DNA from: Pagrus major
Taxonomy: Eukaryota; Chordata; Actinopteri; Spariformes; Sparidae
NCBI RefSeq assembly: GCF_040436345.1
Contig: NC_133223.1
Location: 14,227,113-14,291,112 of the forward strand
Reading direction: 5' to 3'
DNA length: 64,000 nt
In this document: positions 55,651 through 64,000 of the stretch, one piece after another
Position numbering within the stretch: the first letter of the stretch is position 1
Layout of the letters: each line of letters begins with the position of its first letter
Translations under genes and position numbers: made by a program
Notes under the pieces: model-generated
Database searches by the model: none
Seen by the model: only the letters and a program-made list of their open reading frames with translations
What the model was told of the DNA's origin: nothing

Positions 55651-56929
55651 TTTTAAGTCTTAAATTCCACATTTTTTTTTAGATTAATGGTTGAAAGGAT
55701 TAGTAGATTAATCAAATTTGCCAATCACTGCTAAATTATTCAGCAACTATATTGAGAATCCATGAATCCTTAAGTTGTTTGTCAAACATGTCCTTGGTCC
55801 TCTGATAATTAGCTTCTCAATCAAGGATTTACTGCTTACGTCCGTCTTATTTGATAGTAAACTGAGTATTTTTCAGTTTCAGTCTGTCAGTCAGACAAAA
55901 TGGCATCTTGACATAGTTTTTTAGGCTTTAGGCTCACTGTTTACTGACATTTTATAGACCAAATGATTACTCAATGTCTAAACAAATCACTAGAGGCATT
56001 GATAATAAGTCATAATCACTAGTTACAGCTTTAAATTGGTGCAACCAAACACACTAATGAACCCCACAACTGTCTCAAATATTCCAGGCTCCAAGAATCA
56101 AACCTTCCTATCAGGACTTCTGGTTCCTGAATTAAAATGCTTCAAACCTTGCTGCTGACAACCATCATCCAGAGCACGCTTCCTTTTTATTTTATCTATA
56201 TCTGCATCTCACATCAGTATTGTCCCCATACTGAGCGAGCAGCAGCATCATCACAAGCCTAACGCCGACTACTCTGAGGCACAAATCCACCTCTGAATTG
56301 TTCTGAGCTCAGCATGTTGTTTCATCAGAGCAGCAGAGCAGCACTTCACACCTCTCCGGTCCTGGTACCGAACACTGAGCCGGATAATCAAGCTATCACT
56401 GGGTGTCTGTCACCTCTTCAGTATAACAGCAGGCTGCCCTGAGGTGTCCTGGTCACGCCACAGGAAACCATCACACACAAGGTCACAGGCACAGACAGGT
56501 TACAGGTCTGTCAGAGTGATTTCTCTTCAGTCATTGCTTTGAAAGGTGAAGTCACATCAAACACAGGTGATCAGCTGATCTGAACCAGTCTACCTTGACT
56601 AATCTATACCATTACATAGGTTGCTGGCTCTTACATCAATGAATGCAACATCCTGTCAACAGATTATTAAATTCACCTGAGTTGACTGCAGGTGAATCAA
56701 CCGTCGATGCCAGCGGAAGCAACTAAAACAAGAAAAGGAGCTGTTTGCTGCATTGCACCTGCCCAAACGCGCCTAACTTTCTCCTGGAAGTGGAGCTGTC
56801 TGGTCACCCTGCTGTGTGACTAATCCACCTCAGGTCGTGGTCGTGATGGTGCACACACAGCCGACCCACACACACCCACCCCCCCTCCAACTAAAAGCAA
56901 AAAGAAAACACACAAATGAGACGTTAATG

Positions 56930-57180
56930 AGCGGGAGACGAGCGGCAGACTGTGCCATATGCCGGGGGGACACGGTGGTTTGGTGTCCCGGGCTGCTGCC
57001 GTCTGACCCGCACAGCGGCGGTGTCTTACCTGCAGGCTGCACCGCGGTGAGGAGCCGGCGGGGAGCGCGACGGGCTGGGAGTCCGTCCGGAGACCAGGGA
57101 CCGGAGGTGAGCGCGTCGGTGCGTCTAGGCACCGTCTGAAGGCACACATCCAAAGCCAGGGTGTTCCCGACAGGAGGGGG
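56930..57180 (-). promoter_or_regulatory. SYTL5: Putative SYTL5 promoter / CpG-rich region
   Basis: A CpG- and GC-rich block (GCCGGGGGGACACGG, GCGGTGAGGAGCCGGCGGGG, GCGCGACGGGC) unlike its AT-rich surroundings. It carries a consensus - strand donor and lies upstream of SYTL5 in the right orientation. A CA/TG tract borders it on the upstream side. Promoter role is inferred from composition and position. Confidence 0.5.
57030..57170 (-). other. SYTL5: Putative SYTL5 non-coding exon 1
   Basis: On the - strand CAGCCTGCAG is followed by GTAAGACA, a consensus donor at 57029. The sequence before it is GC-rich and has no ATG-led frame continuing into SYTL5. The 5' limit is not defined. It would pair with the acceptor before 32699. 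Confidence 0.45.
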
Positions 57181-57183
57181 CGT

Positions 57184-57197
57184 GGTGTGTGCGTGTG

Positions 57198-57250
<53 letters not shown>
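57184..57250. repeat. (GT)n microsatellite at putative SYTL5 promoter
   Basis: About 30 GT units followed by (GA)4-5, immediately upstream of the putative SYTL5 exon 1. Confidence 0.97.
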
Positions 57251-57261
<11 letters not shown>

Positions 57262-57781
57262 GCATGCATGCCAATCCTCACAAATAGGTTTATTTTTCAC
57301 AATGCGACACTTGTTTCCGCACAGTCCCAGCCCCCTGTTGTTTTTGGTGAAACACACACATTAAATTGGGTCATTAAGTGTGTTTCGCTGCAGTGCCCAG
57401 GCTCTAAACAGGTTCAGGGAAACTCCTCATTGTCGCTGCTGGTACATTATGCATTATGGATTTCCCTGCTCGGATCCTCTGGGAGTCTGTGATCTGAGGT
57501 TATGGCCGGAGGAGCAGCCAGCTCTCCTGCAGGGTGACACATTATTTAATAGGAGAGCGTGTAGTAAAATGAATGAATGGGCTGGTCATCCTCTGTGAGA
57601 GGAGCTGGTGATGTGAGAGGGACATAATATGACAATGGGAGGATGTTGTTCCAGATCAATACAGCTTGTTCAGACAATAACCTGCTCATCTGTGGTGCTG
57701 TCAGTCTCTGTCTTGCTTTCACCATTCATGCTTTTTATTTTATGTCTGTTGCTGCCAGATTTGTATGCATCCGTGTTGCAT

Positions 57782-58406
57782 GTTAAAGGAACAGTTCACA
57801 CAAAAAATGGAAATGCAGTCATCATCTCCTCCAGTGGAAAGTCAGGTGAAGTTTCTTTGTCTGCAAAACATTTCTGGAGCTTCACAGTAAAACGGCGTTG
57901 CAGCGTTCTCCTAAACAACTGAAGTAGATGGGGACTTGTTTTAAAATGTAGAAACATCCAAAGGTAACCACACAATGGCTCCATACAGCTCGTCCGGCAT
58001 GATCCAAATCTCCAGAAGCCCTGAGATCTCAAGTTGAGTGTGGTTGAGCTTTCAGACGAGATGTATGCTAACAGTTTTAGCTTAGCAACAGTGAAGATTT
58101 CGGCTTAAAATAAAGGGCGTAAATAATGTCTTTTAAAATCAACTTGGGATCTCGGGGCTTCTGGACACTTGGATTGCGGTGGACAAGGTGTATGGAGCCA
58201 TTTTATGTTTTTCTTCAGTTGTTTTTTTACATTTTCAAACAAAGTCCCCAGCTACTTCTGTTGTTTGGGAGAACGCTGCAACACTGTTTTGCTGTGAAAC
58301 TCCAGAAATGTTTTGTGGATTTCCAAAATTCACCTGACTTTCCATCTGCATGAGTGTGAGTGGATAATGACTGAATTTTCATTTTTGGATGAACTGTTCC
58401 TTTAAC
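57782..58406. mobile_element. Foldback element with ~250-bp inverted arms
   Basis: The left arm starts GTTAAAGGAACAGTTCACAC and the right arm ends GATGAACTGTTCCTTTAAC. The arms pair over most of 57782-58036 and 58138-58406: AAAACATTTCTGGAGCTTCA against TGAAACTCCAGAAATGTTTT, CAATGGCTCCATACAG against GTGTATGGAGCCATTTT, CCAGAAGCCC against GGGGCTTCTGG. The central 100 bases are unpaired. No coding capacity. The ends match a fish repeat with AAAGGAACAGTTCACC termini. Confidence 0.8.
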
Positions 58407-58969
58407 TATGTGGTAATGTGGTATAATGATGTCCTGCATGACACATCTAATCTTTGCAAACAGTTTTTCTTATTCTGCTTGCCTATTTTATTCTATATTC
58501 TCATGGGGTGACTATGAAATGTCTGTCCAGAGATACAGCCAACTCTAGTGCAGTTACAGCTGTTATTAAAGTGTGCTGTCCTTGTTTAAAAAAATCTAAA
58601 TAATAATAATAAAACAAAACAATGAAATAAATACACTTGGTTATGGCACATTTCATTATGTCATAACAGGAACTCAACCTTTACACAGAAGCACATGTGA
58701 CATAGGTTTTTTTTTTTTTTTCAGACATTTAATATCGTACATGAATTCACAGGCCTATAGACACATGAGGTTGAGTTTACAGGTCCATTTATCAAGAATG
58801 AATTAAAACTGTAAAACACACGTGTTTATTACCTATAAACTGCACATGTAAAATACAATTTTCAACATGAATTTAACATGTGCTTTTTTGTGTGGGTATA
58901 AAAGAATATAAGGACTGAATGAATGACTTGCTCTGCATTGACAATATTACCAATTTAATCATCTTTAAA

Positions 58970-59003
58970 AAAGAAGAAGAAGAAGAAGAAGAAGAAGAAG
59001 AAG
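58970..59003. repeat. (AAG)n microsatellite
   Basis: About 11 AAG units, at the border between the two tandem units upstream of DYNLT3. Confidence 0.95.
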
Positions 59004-59759
59004 ATGAATACAGCATTGAAAATAGTCCGTTTATATGTGCTATTGTCAGTCTCTTTCTTGCTTTAATGATTCATTTAATGATAAAACATTTTATATTTGC
59101 AAACATTATTCCCCTTTATCTTATTGTGCATGCCTATTTTATTCTCTTTTCTCTGTTAGGGGGTTTTCTAGGCAGAAACTAAAACAGCTGTTATTGAAGT
59201 GCACTGTCCAGGTTAAATAATTCAAGAATACCAATGAAACAAAAGAATTAAAATCAATAAATTATGTCCATCACCGGACATTACATCATAACAGGAAGTC
59301 AGCCTTTCCACACGCATGAAGTATATTTCACATTTGAAATAAAATCATGTGAAAACAGCAATTTGACATATAATGTAAAAGTTATAACACATGTCATGAC
59401 ATATAACATAAATTAACCTGAGCACACGAGGTTTAACTCACAGGCAAAAGAAATGAAACAGTATTTCACTCAAATAAATATATTAATGTGTGTCTTTTTA
59501 TAGCCCATTAAACTTGACACACAATTTTTCAACATGAATTTATCATGTGCTTTTTTATATATGGCTATCCGTCCCAAGTAAATGTAAGGACTGAATCACT
59601 GAATTGCTTTGTGTTGACAATATTAATAATTTTACACTATTAGGAACATAATTTTTAATCATATGATTATAGAAGAAGTTTGAGCCCAGTCCATAACTGA
59701 AGAGTTGAATTGTTTGCTTCTTAACCTCAAATAAAGACAGACACTGACAGTATTTTTGA

Positions 59760-59980
59760 GACGCCCTCAGTCACATGAGTGAGACGCCCTCTAACGTTGG
59801 TCCTGCTCGGCTCCTGTAGTGTCTGCGCTGCACCACGGTGAGGCAGTGTGACGTCACAGGGAGCGGGCTGCGGCTCGGTTCCGTCCTGTCTGCGCTCGTT
59901 GACTGTGAGCAGCCGGAAGTGAACAGCAGACCGACACCGGCGATAACAAAGACAACACACAGCTGTATCATTCGGGGACG
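59760..59980 (+). promoter_or_regulatory. DYNLT3: DYNLT3 promoter and 5'UTR
   Basis: GC- and CpG-rich sequence directly before the DYNLT3 ATG, with no TATA box seen. It has a perfect CRE (TGACGTCA, 59849-59856) and an ETS/GABP-type site (CCGGAAGTG, 59913-59921). Both are typical of TATA-less housekeeping promoters. Binding is inferred from the motifs. Confidence 0.6.
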
Positions 59981-60007
59981 ATGGAGGAATATAACTCTGG
60001 AGATGAG
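59981..60007 (+). CDS. DYNLT3: DYNLT3 exon 1
   Basis: Nine codons, MEEYNSGDE, ending in phase 0 before donor GTAAAG. Start chosen as the only ATG in strong context followed by a conserved MEEY. Confidence 0.93.
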
Positions 60008-62983
60008 GTAAAGTTAATTTGAATGACATTTAACTCAGCTATCAGAGAGCCCCGCTGTTAGCTCCTCAGAAAGCTAGCTAATGTTAGCTTCATCAGCTAG
60101 CTTAGCTCAGTCAGCTAGCTGAGGCTAACGGTGTTTCCATCGGGGTGTGGTCACAATCATCACAATCATCACAATTACATGGATTAATTCAATATCAGAC
60201 ACAGCAAGTGACACTGACAATTATATATATATATAAATCTCACATGTTTGTCTTTTATTAGACTAAGTGAAATGTCTTTTAAATAAAGGCTTTATGTGTT
60301 TTGCAGTGGTGGAGCAATTATCTAAATCCCTCACTTAAAAGTAAGAGTGCAGAAGAAATCTGTCTCCACTGACAGTGACTGTGTTTTTATTATTAACTAA
60401 TGCATTCATTGAAAAGCAGCATTTTGCTGTTGTAGCCTATCTGGTTGAGGTGAAGCTAATTCGTAATCTGTCTTTGTCTATTTGATTTAATCATGATGGA
60501 TTAATCTGCTGATTGTTCTCTCCATTAATTGATTGATTGTTTGGTTTGTTAGAAATTATTAATATAATGAGAAATTACGCCTGAAGTACCCCAAAGTAAA
60601 AGTGACACCATCATATTGCTTATTTCATCCAAGACATAGTTCAAACCTGTAAATCATTTAAAATACGTTTAAAATGTTAAAATAATTAAAGGGATAAGCA
60701 GCTAATTTTCACAGTTGTGAAGCTGGAACCGATTATCATAAATAAAAATATGTTTTGTGTACTCAGATATAGATTTCTAAAGTCACATCCTTATAATGGA
60801 AATAAACAATTAAACATATATTTCCTATTCCCTACTTAATGTTGTGCCCTAGCATTGTTGTAATTTGTGCTTTCGTTCCTCCTACAACCATGATGCCAAA
60901 AAAGTTGCGATGCTGTGTAAAACATAAATAAAACAATTCTTATTGACATCTACTCAATAGAAAACAAAGGCAATATAATCTTAAACTCACCAACTTCATA
61001 GATTTTTGTTGATATTTCCTTATTCTGAAATTGATGGTCAAGATGCTCTTTGAACACCTCTTGGCATTTAGCTCAGTCTTTTCAAACACATCACACTACA
61101 TTCTGCAGATGCGTCTGTCCAAAGTGACTTAAAATAAGTGCATAAATCTCCATATTGCCTCAACAAAATGTCCAGTGTGCATGTTAATGTTTTAAAGCAA
61201 CCATTGTTATACATGTGTACTTGTGTACATTTACTCTGTCTATTATATATTTTTGAAAATGTAAATAAAACCACACAGATGCCACAAACTAACCGTGTTT
61301 TCCTGTTTCTGTTTTCCTGCAGGTGGCCTTCAGTGCTGATGAGGCCAGTATCTCAGTTAAAGAGGTACCTTTTCATTGTTGAAAAACATCAATGAACTGT
61401 ATTTTATTATAAATCCACTCTTGATGTGATGACAGTGTACATGACTCTCTCTCTCTGTGGTTTTGTCTCAGTGTATTGAAGGTGTCATTGGTGGAACAGA
61501 TTATAACCAGAGTAAAGTGAACCAGTGGACGGCCAGTATCGTGGAGCATGCTCTGACTCACCTGGTGAAACAGGGACGGCCGTTCAAATACATAGGTGAA
61601 CTAACTGTACATCATATACTATAACATGAGACCTCAGGACATAATGTTGACATGTGGAGCATTTATGTGACACTGCTGTCGGATGTTTCACAGTGAACTG
61701 CACCATCATGCAGAAGAGCGGCGCAGGTCTCCACACAGCTAACTCCTGCTACTGGGACACTGCCACTGATGGTGAGAGATTTATTATTACAGTTTCGGTA
61801 CCAATCCCAAAACAATACCTTTTACAATTAAACAATCATATTTATGATTTGAAAAATGTTTTATCATTTAATAAGAGAAGACCAAACAGAGACATTTCTG
61901 TTTTTACCAAAAAAGTGTTGAAATCTGATAATTAGTTCTTCTTTTATCTGGTGCAGACTGATAAATAGTCCAGGCCAGTTTTTGCCTTTTAATCAAAGAT
62001 ATTGTTTGGCTCTGAACCAAGAGGGTAGGCTGAAGTGTGTTTGACCTACTTGGCTTGGCTGATGTGTCTGTAAAGAGAGAACAAAGCTTGCCAAAGTTTC
62101 AAACCGCCAAACACGCTTTCATCTGTAAATCCACTTGGCTTTCAAACCCCAAAGAGAGTTCAGCATTAACAGTTATTTGATAGAGGAGTCCAACGTGTGG
62201 ATCAAGAACACACATTTTAACTACTGACTAAATCTCACAAAAGATAAAACCATAGCTTTTGAAGGTGAGAAACGGACAGTCTTGCTTAACACACTACTCT
62301 GGTCAAGTGGAAAATAACTGGACTGTATTCAGTTTGGCTAACATGAATCTTAATAATAGTTGTGGTGGACGGCAGGAATAGGAGTCTATGCTTATTCTGG
62401 TGAAAATGTCAATACTAAAAAGGACAGAAAGAAGGTTTATAAATGCTAGTATTTTAAATTTGTATTCTTAAAAAATGTATATATTGTGTGTGCAATATAT
62501 AAACTACATCTAAACACAAGTTTATGACATTATCCAAAACCAGTGATTATTTTAAGTTTTGTTTCTTCTGTGAATTTGGTTTTTTCAGTTACCCAGAGCC
62601 TAAAGCCATGAAAAGTGACAATTTAAATGCTAATTTTTGTATTTGGTCTTGGTAAATAACATAAACAGTTATTGTTAATATAGTATATAGAGGCAATATA
62701 TAATATTTGTTGATCGTTTTGTCGATCAATGATTTCAGCTTCACTAGCTGGGTTTGAGTAGCTTTGTTGCGTTCAAATTATTCAAAAAACTGTATAGAAA
62801 TATGTGTTACATATAATTAACATCACTAGAGCTTTTCACCAGAAACAGATAAAAGTTTGATGTAGATGTCCGACGGTAATTTCATGTGCTTGTTTGTGTG
62901 TTTCAGGAAGCTGCACGGTGAGGTGGGAGAATCGCACCATGTACTGTGTGGTCAGTGTGTTTGCTGTTGCTGTGGCTCTGTGA
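59981..62983 (+). CDS. DYNLT3: DYNLT3, dynein light chain Tctex-type 3 (complete, 5 exons)
   Basis: Cytoplasmic dynein light chain; the family forms homodimers that bind dynein intermediate chain and cargo. Exons 59981-60007, 61323-61364, 61472-61595, 61694-61771 and 62907-62983 join in frame to 115 residues and TGA (human DYNLT3 is 116). The protein starts [20 protein letters not shown] and contains [40 protein letters not shown], and ends [12 protein letters not shown]...VAVAL. The whole length is the Tctex-1 fold, with the conserved FKYIVNC strand and WENRTMYC strand. MEEY and [14 protein letters not shown] favour DYNLT3 over DYNLT1. The ATG context (A at -3, G at +4) is strong. It lies head to head with SYTL5, as in human. 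No defects. Confidence 0.95.
60008..61322 (+). other. DYNLT3: DYNLT3 intron 1
   Basis: Its first part (60055-60130) is a GCTAGCT/GTTAGC-rich stretch typical of fish repeat debris. A short TA run follows near 60220-60233. Near 61080-61140 is a fragment of a common repeat (TTCTGCAGATGCGTCTGTCC, AAAGTGACTTAAAATAAGTG). Nothing coding. Confidence 0.6.
61323..61364 (+). CDS. DYNLT3: DYNLT3 exon 2
   Basis: Fourteen codons, [14 protein letters not shown], phase 0 at both ends; acceptor CTGCAG, donor GTACCT. Confidence 0.95.
61472..61595 (+). CDS. DYNLT3: DYNLT3 exon 3
   Basis: Encodes [20 protein letters not shown] then [20 protein letters not shown] and I. These are the two helices of the Tctex-1 fold. 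Acceptor TCTCAG, donor GTGAAC. Confidence 0.96.
61694..61771 (+). CDS. DYNLT3: DYNLT3 exon 4
   Basis: Encodes (V)[18 protein letters not shown] then YWDTATD plus one base. Acceptor TTCACAG, donor GTGAGA. Confidence 0.96.
61772..62906 (+). other. DYNLT3: DYNLT3 intron 4, no recognised content
   Basis: AT-rich intron of 1.1 kb. No element recognised. Confidence 0.65.
62907..62983 (+). CDS. DYNLT3: DYNLT3 exon 5 (terminal)
   Basis: Encodes [20 protein letters not shown] then AVAL and TGA at 62981-62983. The dimer-interface strand WENRTMYC is intact. Confidence 0.96.
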
Positions 62984-64000
62984 CATCAGCACACAGCTGC
63001 GCCCTGCTCGCTCTCCGAACAACCTCTGATGATCCTCTGATGATCCCCTCTGGTAGAAGTTAATGTACAAGTAGCTCGTTTCTCCCCACAGGCTTGAACT
63101 ACATGACTTCAGAATAAGAGTTTGTGACCTGACTGGCCTGCGTTGGTGTGTATACGTGACTGAGAAAATGTTGCTTTGTGGGGACTAAGGTCAGGGTCAG
63201 AATGCAACAAACACACATGAGAAAAGGGATGCTTCCATTTTAAAAATTGGGACCAATACTGATGTTTTGTTGTTATTCATTCCTCCTTCTGTGCCAGGGA
63301 AACAAAGGAATCTTCATTTAAAAAATAAGTGCTTTAAAGTCATTCAGCCCTTCATAACACTTTCTTTAAAAGAACACAAATTCAATCATACAAATTCATG
63401 AAACAACCTTTAATATAACCCTCTTTCACAAAAAGACAAGTAACTGCTTTAAAAGCCTTTCTAGCCGCTATACAACTACCTACTCAATGATAAGAATTTT
63501 TAAAGGGATGTCACAAGCCAGTACCTCATGAGTGTGCCACTGTGAAAATCGATGTGACACAGCAGATAGATATCGTCCTCTGCCATCGGTGCATGTCCTT
63601 ATTTGCTCATAGGCCGAAGGCAGTCAACAAGGTGAATATCCACAGATACCGATATTTGTCTGATAAATCAGTACATCCCTAGTGAGAAATGAAAACTGAA
63701 TATTTTCTCTCCATATGTCACAAATGTTGAAATCTGTGCATTATGTAGCCACACTGCTGGCTCTGGGTTACTTCAGTGTCGGCCTGTTAGTCGGTCAGTC
63801 CACCACTGAAATATCTCAACAACTTTTGAGTGGATTGCCCTGAAGTTTGCAACACACATTCAGGCCCCCACTTCCAGATAAAGTGAGGTGATCCTTTGAC
63901 CTTTCATGTCACACAACCATCAGGTCAAGATTCCCAATGTGTCCAATACTTTGTATTATCATCAAATACCTGCAGAATTAACGACGTTCCCATCAGCCTC
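62984..64000 (+). other. DYNLT3 3'UTR and downstream intergenic sequence
   Basis: Starts with the DYNLT3 3'UTR (end not placed; no clear AATAAA near the stop). A repeat fragment with GATACCGATATTTGTCTG and AAATCAGTACATCCCTA is at about 63585-63690, and another (CTGAAATATCTCAACAACTT, GTGGATTGCCCTGAAGTTTG) at 63805-63935. No further gene is seen. Confidence 0.5.

Larger units (their letters stand above)
32700..57029 (-). other. SYTL5: Giant 5' intron of SYTL5 (inferred)
   Basis: A stretch of 24 kb without a supported coding exon. It contains microsatellites, decayed transposons (hAT/BED 35224-35975, LINE 39255-39430, Tc1 47763-47900, MITE 52948-53230) and several dispersed repeats. The remaining parts show no coding signal I can support. 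A CpG-rich patch at 52400-52660 is unexplained. Confidence 0.5.
57690..59645. repeat. Tandem duplication (two ~600-bp units) upstream of DYNLT3
   Basis: Unit A (57690 to about 58965) and unit B (59036 to about 59640) share blocks in the same order. CTGTCAGTCTCTGTCTTGCT matches TTGTCAGTCTCTTTCTTGCT. CAGCTGTTATTAAAGTGTGC matches CAGCTGTTATTGAAGTGCAC. CATAACAGGAACTCAACC matches CATAACAGGAAGTCAGCC. TTTCAACATGAATTTAACAT matches TTTCAACATGAATTTATCAT, and AAGGACTGAAT...TGACAATATTA occurs in both. Unit A carries a foldback insertion at 57782-58406. Confidence 0.7.

Noticed and set aside
56820..57357. Two - strand frames of over 150 codons with His-Thr repeats
   Set aside because: They read through the (CA)n tract and the CpG-rich block; both are composition artefacts.
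59981..62983. DYNLT1 as the identity of the Tctex gene
   Set aside because: [15 protein letters not shown] and [14 protein letters not shown] match DYNLT3 better than DYNLT1, and the locus is syntenic with DYNLT3.

Overview
The window is vertebrate nuclear DNA, almost certainly from a ray-finned fish and probably a percomorph. It has short coding exons with GT-AG introns, long (CA)n tracts, and many low-copy dispersed repeats of types common in percomorph genomes. I recognise repeat families from memory of recurring sequence; no search was run. There is no sign of bacterial, viral or organellar sequence.

Three protein-coding genes account for all well supported coding sequence. (1) SRPX, + strand, lacks its first exon(s), which lie left of the window. 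The eight exons present (374-8676) encode sushi 1, sushi 2, an HYR domain, sushi 3 and the C-terminal DUF4174 domain. (2) SYTL5, - strand, has seventeen coding exons between 32496 (ATG) and 13157 (stop). They join in frame into 743 residues: a Rab27-binding Slp homology domain with an eight-cysteine zinc finger, a polar Ser-rich linker, C2A and C2B. A probable non-coding first exon sits about 24.5 kb further upstream in a CpG-rich patch (57030 to about 57170). (3) DYNLT3, + strand, is complete in five coding exons (59981-62983) and encodes a 115-residue Tctex-1-type dynein light chain. The order SRPX-SYTL5-DYNLT3 matches human Xp11.4. This identifies the genes as SRPX/SYTL5 rather than their Xq22 paralogues SRPX2/SYTL4.

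Layout: 1-373 intron of SRPX; 374-8676 SRPX; 8677-13156 convergent intergenic and 3'UTR sequence with dispersed repeats; 13157-32496 SYTL5 coding region; 32497-57029 the giant 5' intron of SYTL5, filled with repeats; 57030-57170 putative SYTL5 exon 1; 57171-59980 divergent intergenic region holding a tandem duplication with a foldback element inside one unit; 59981-62983 DYNLT3; then intergenic sequence.

The genes act in different places. SRPX is a secreted sushi-repeat protein, SYTL5 a cytosolic Rab27 effector on secretory vesicles, and DYNLT3 a cargo-binding dynein light chain. The window is a conserved synteny block and gives no evidence that they form a pathway.

No new enzymatic or defence system was found. 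The unusual content is in the non-coding DNA: decayed transposase pieces of several classes (Tc1, Harbinger, hAT/BED, a Penelope-like GIY-YIG endonuclease, a LINE endonuclease), a two-copy MITE family with long inverted ends, nested repeat insertions, a foldback element within a tandem duplication upstream of DYNLT3, and a CA tract directly after a weak 5' splice site in SYTL5.
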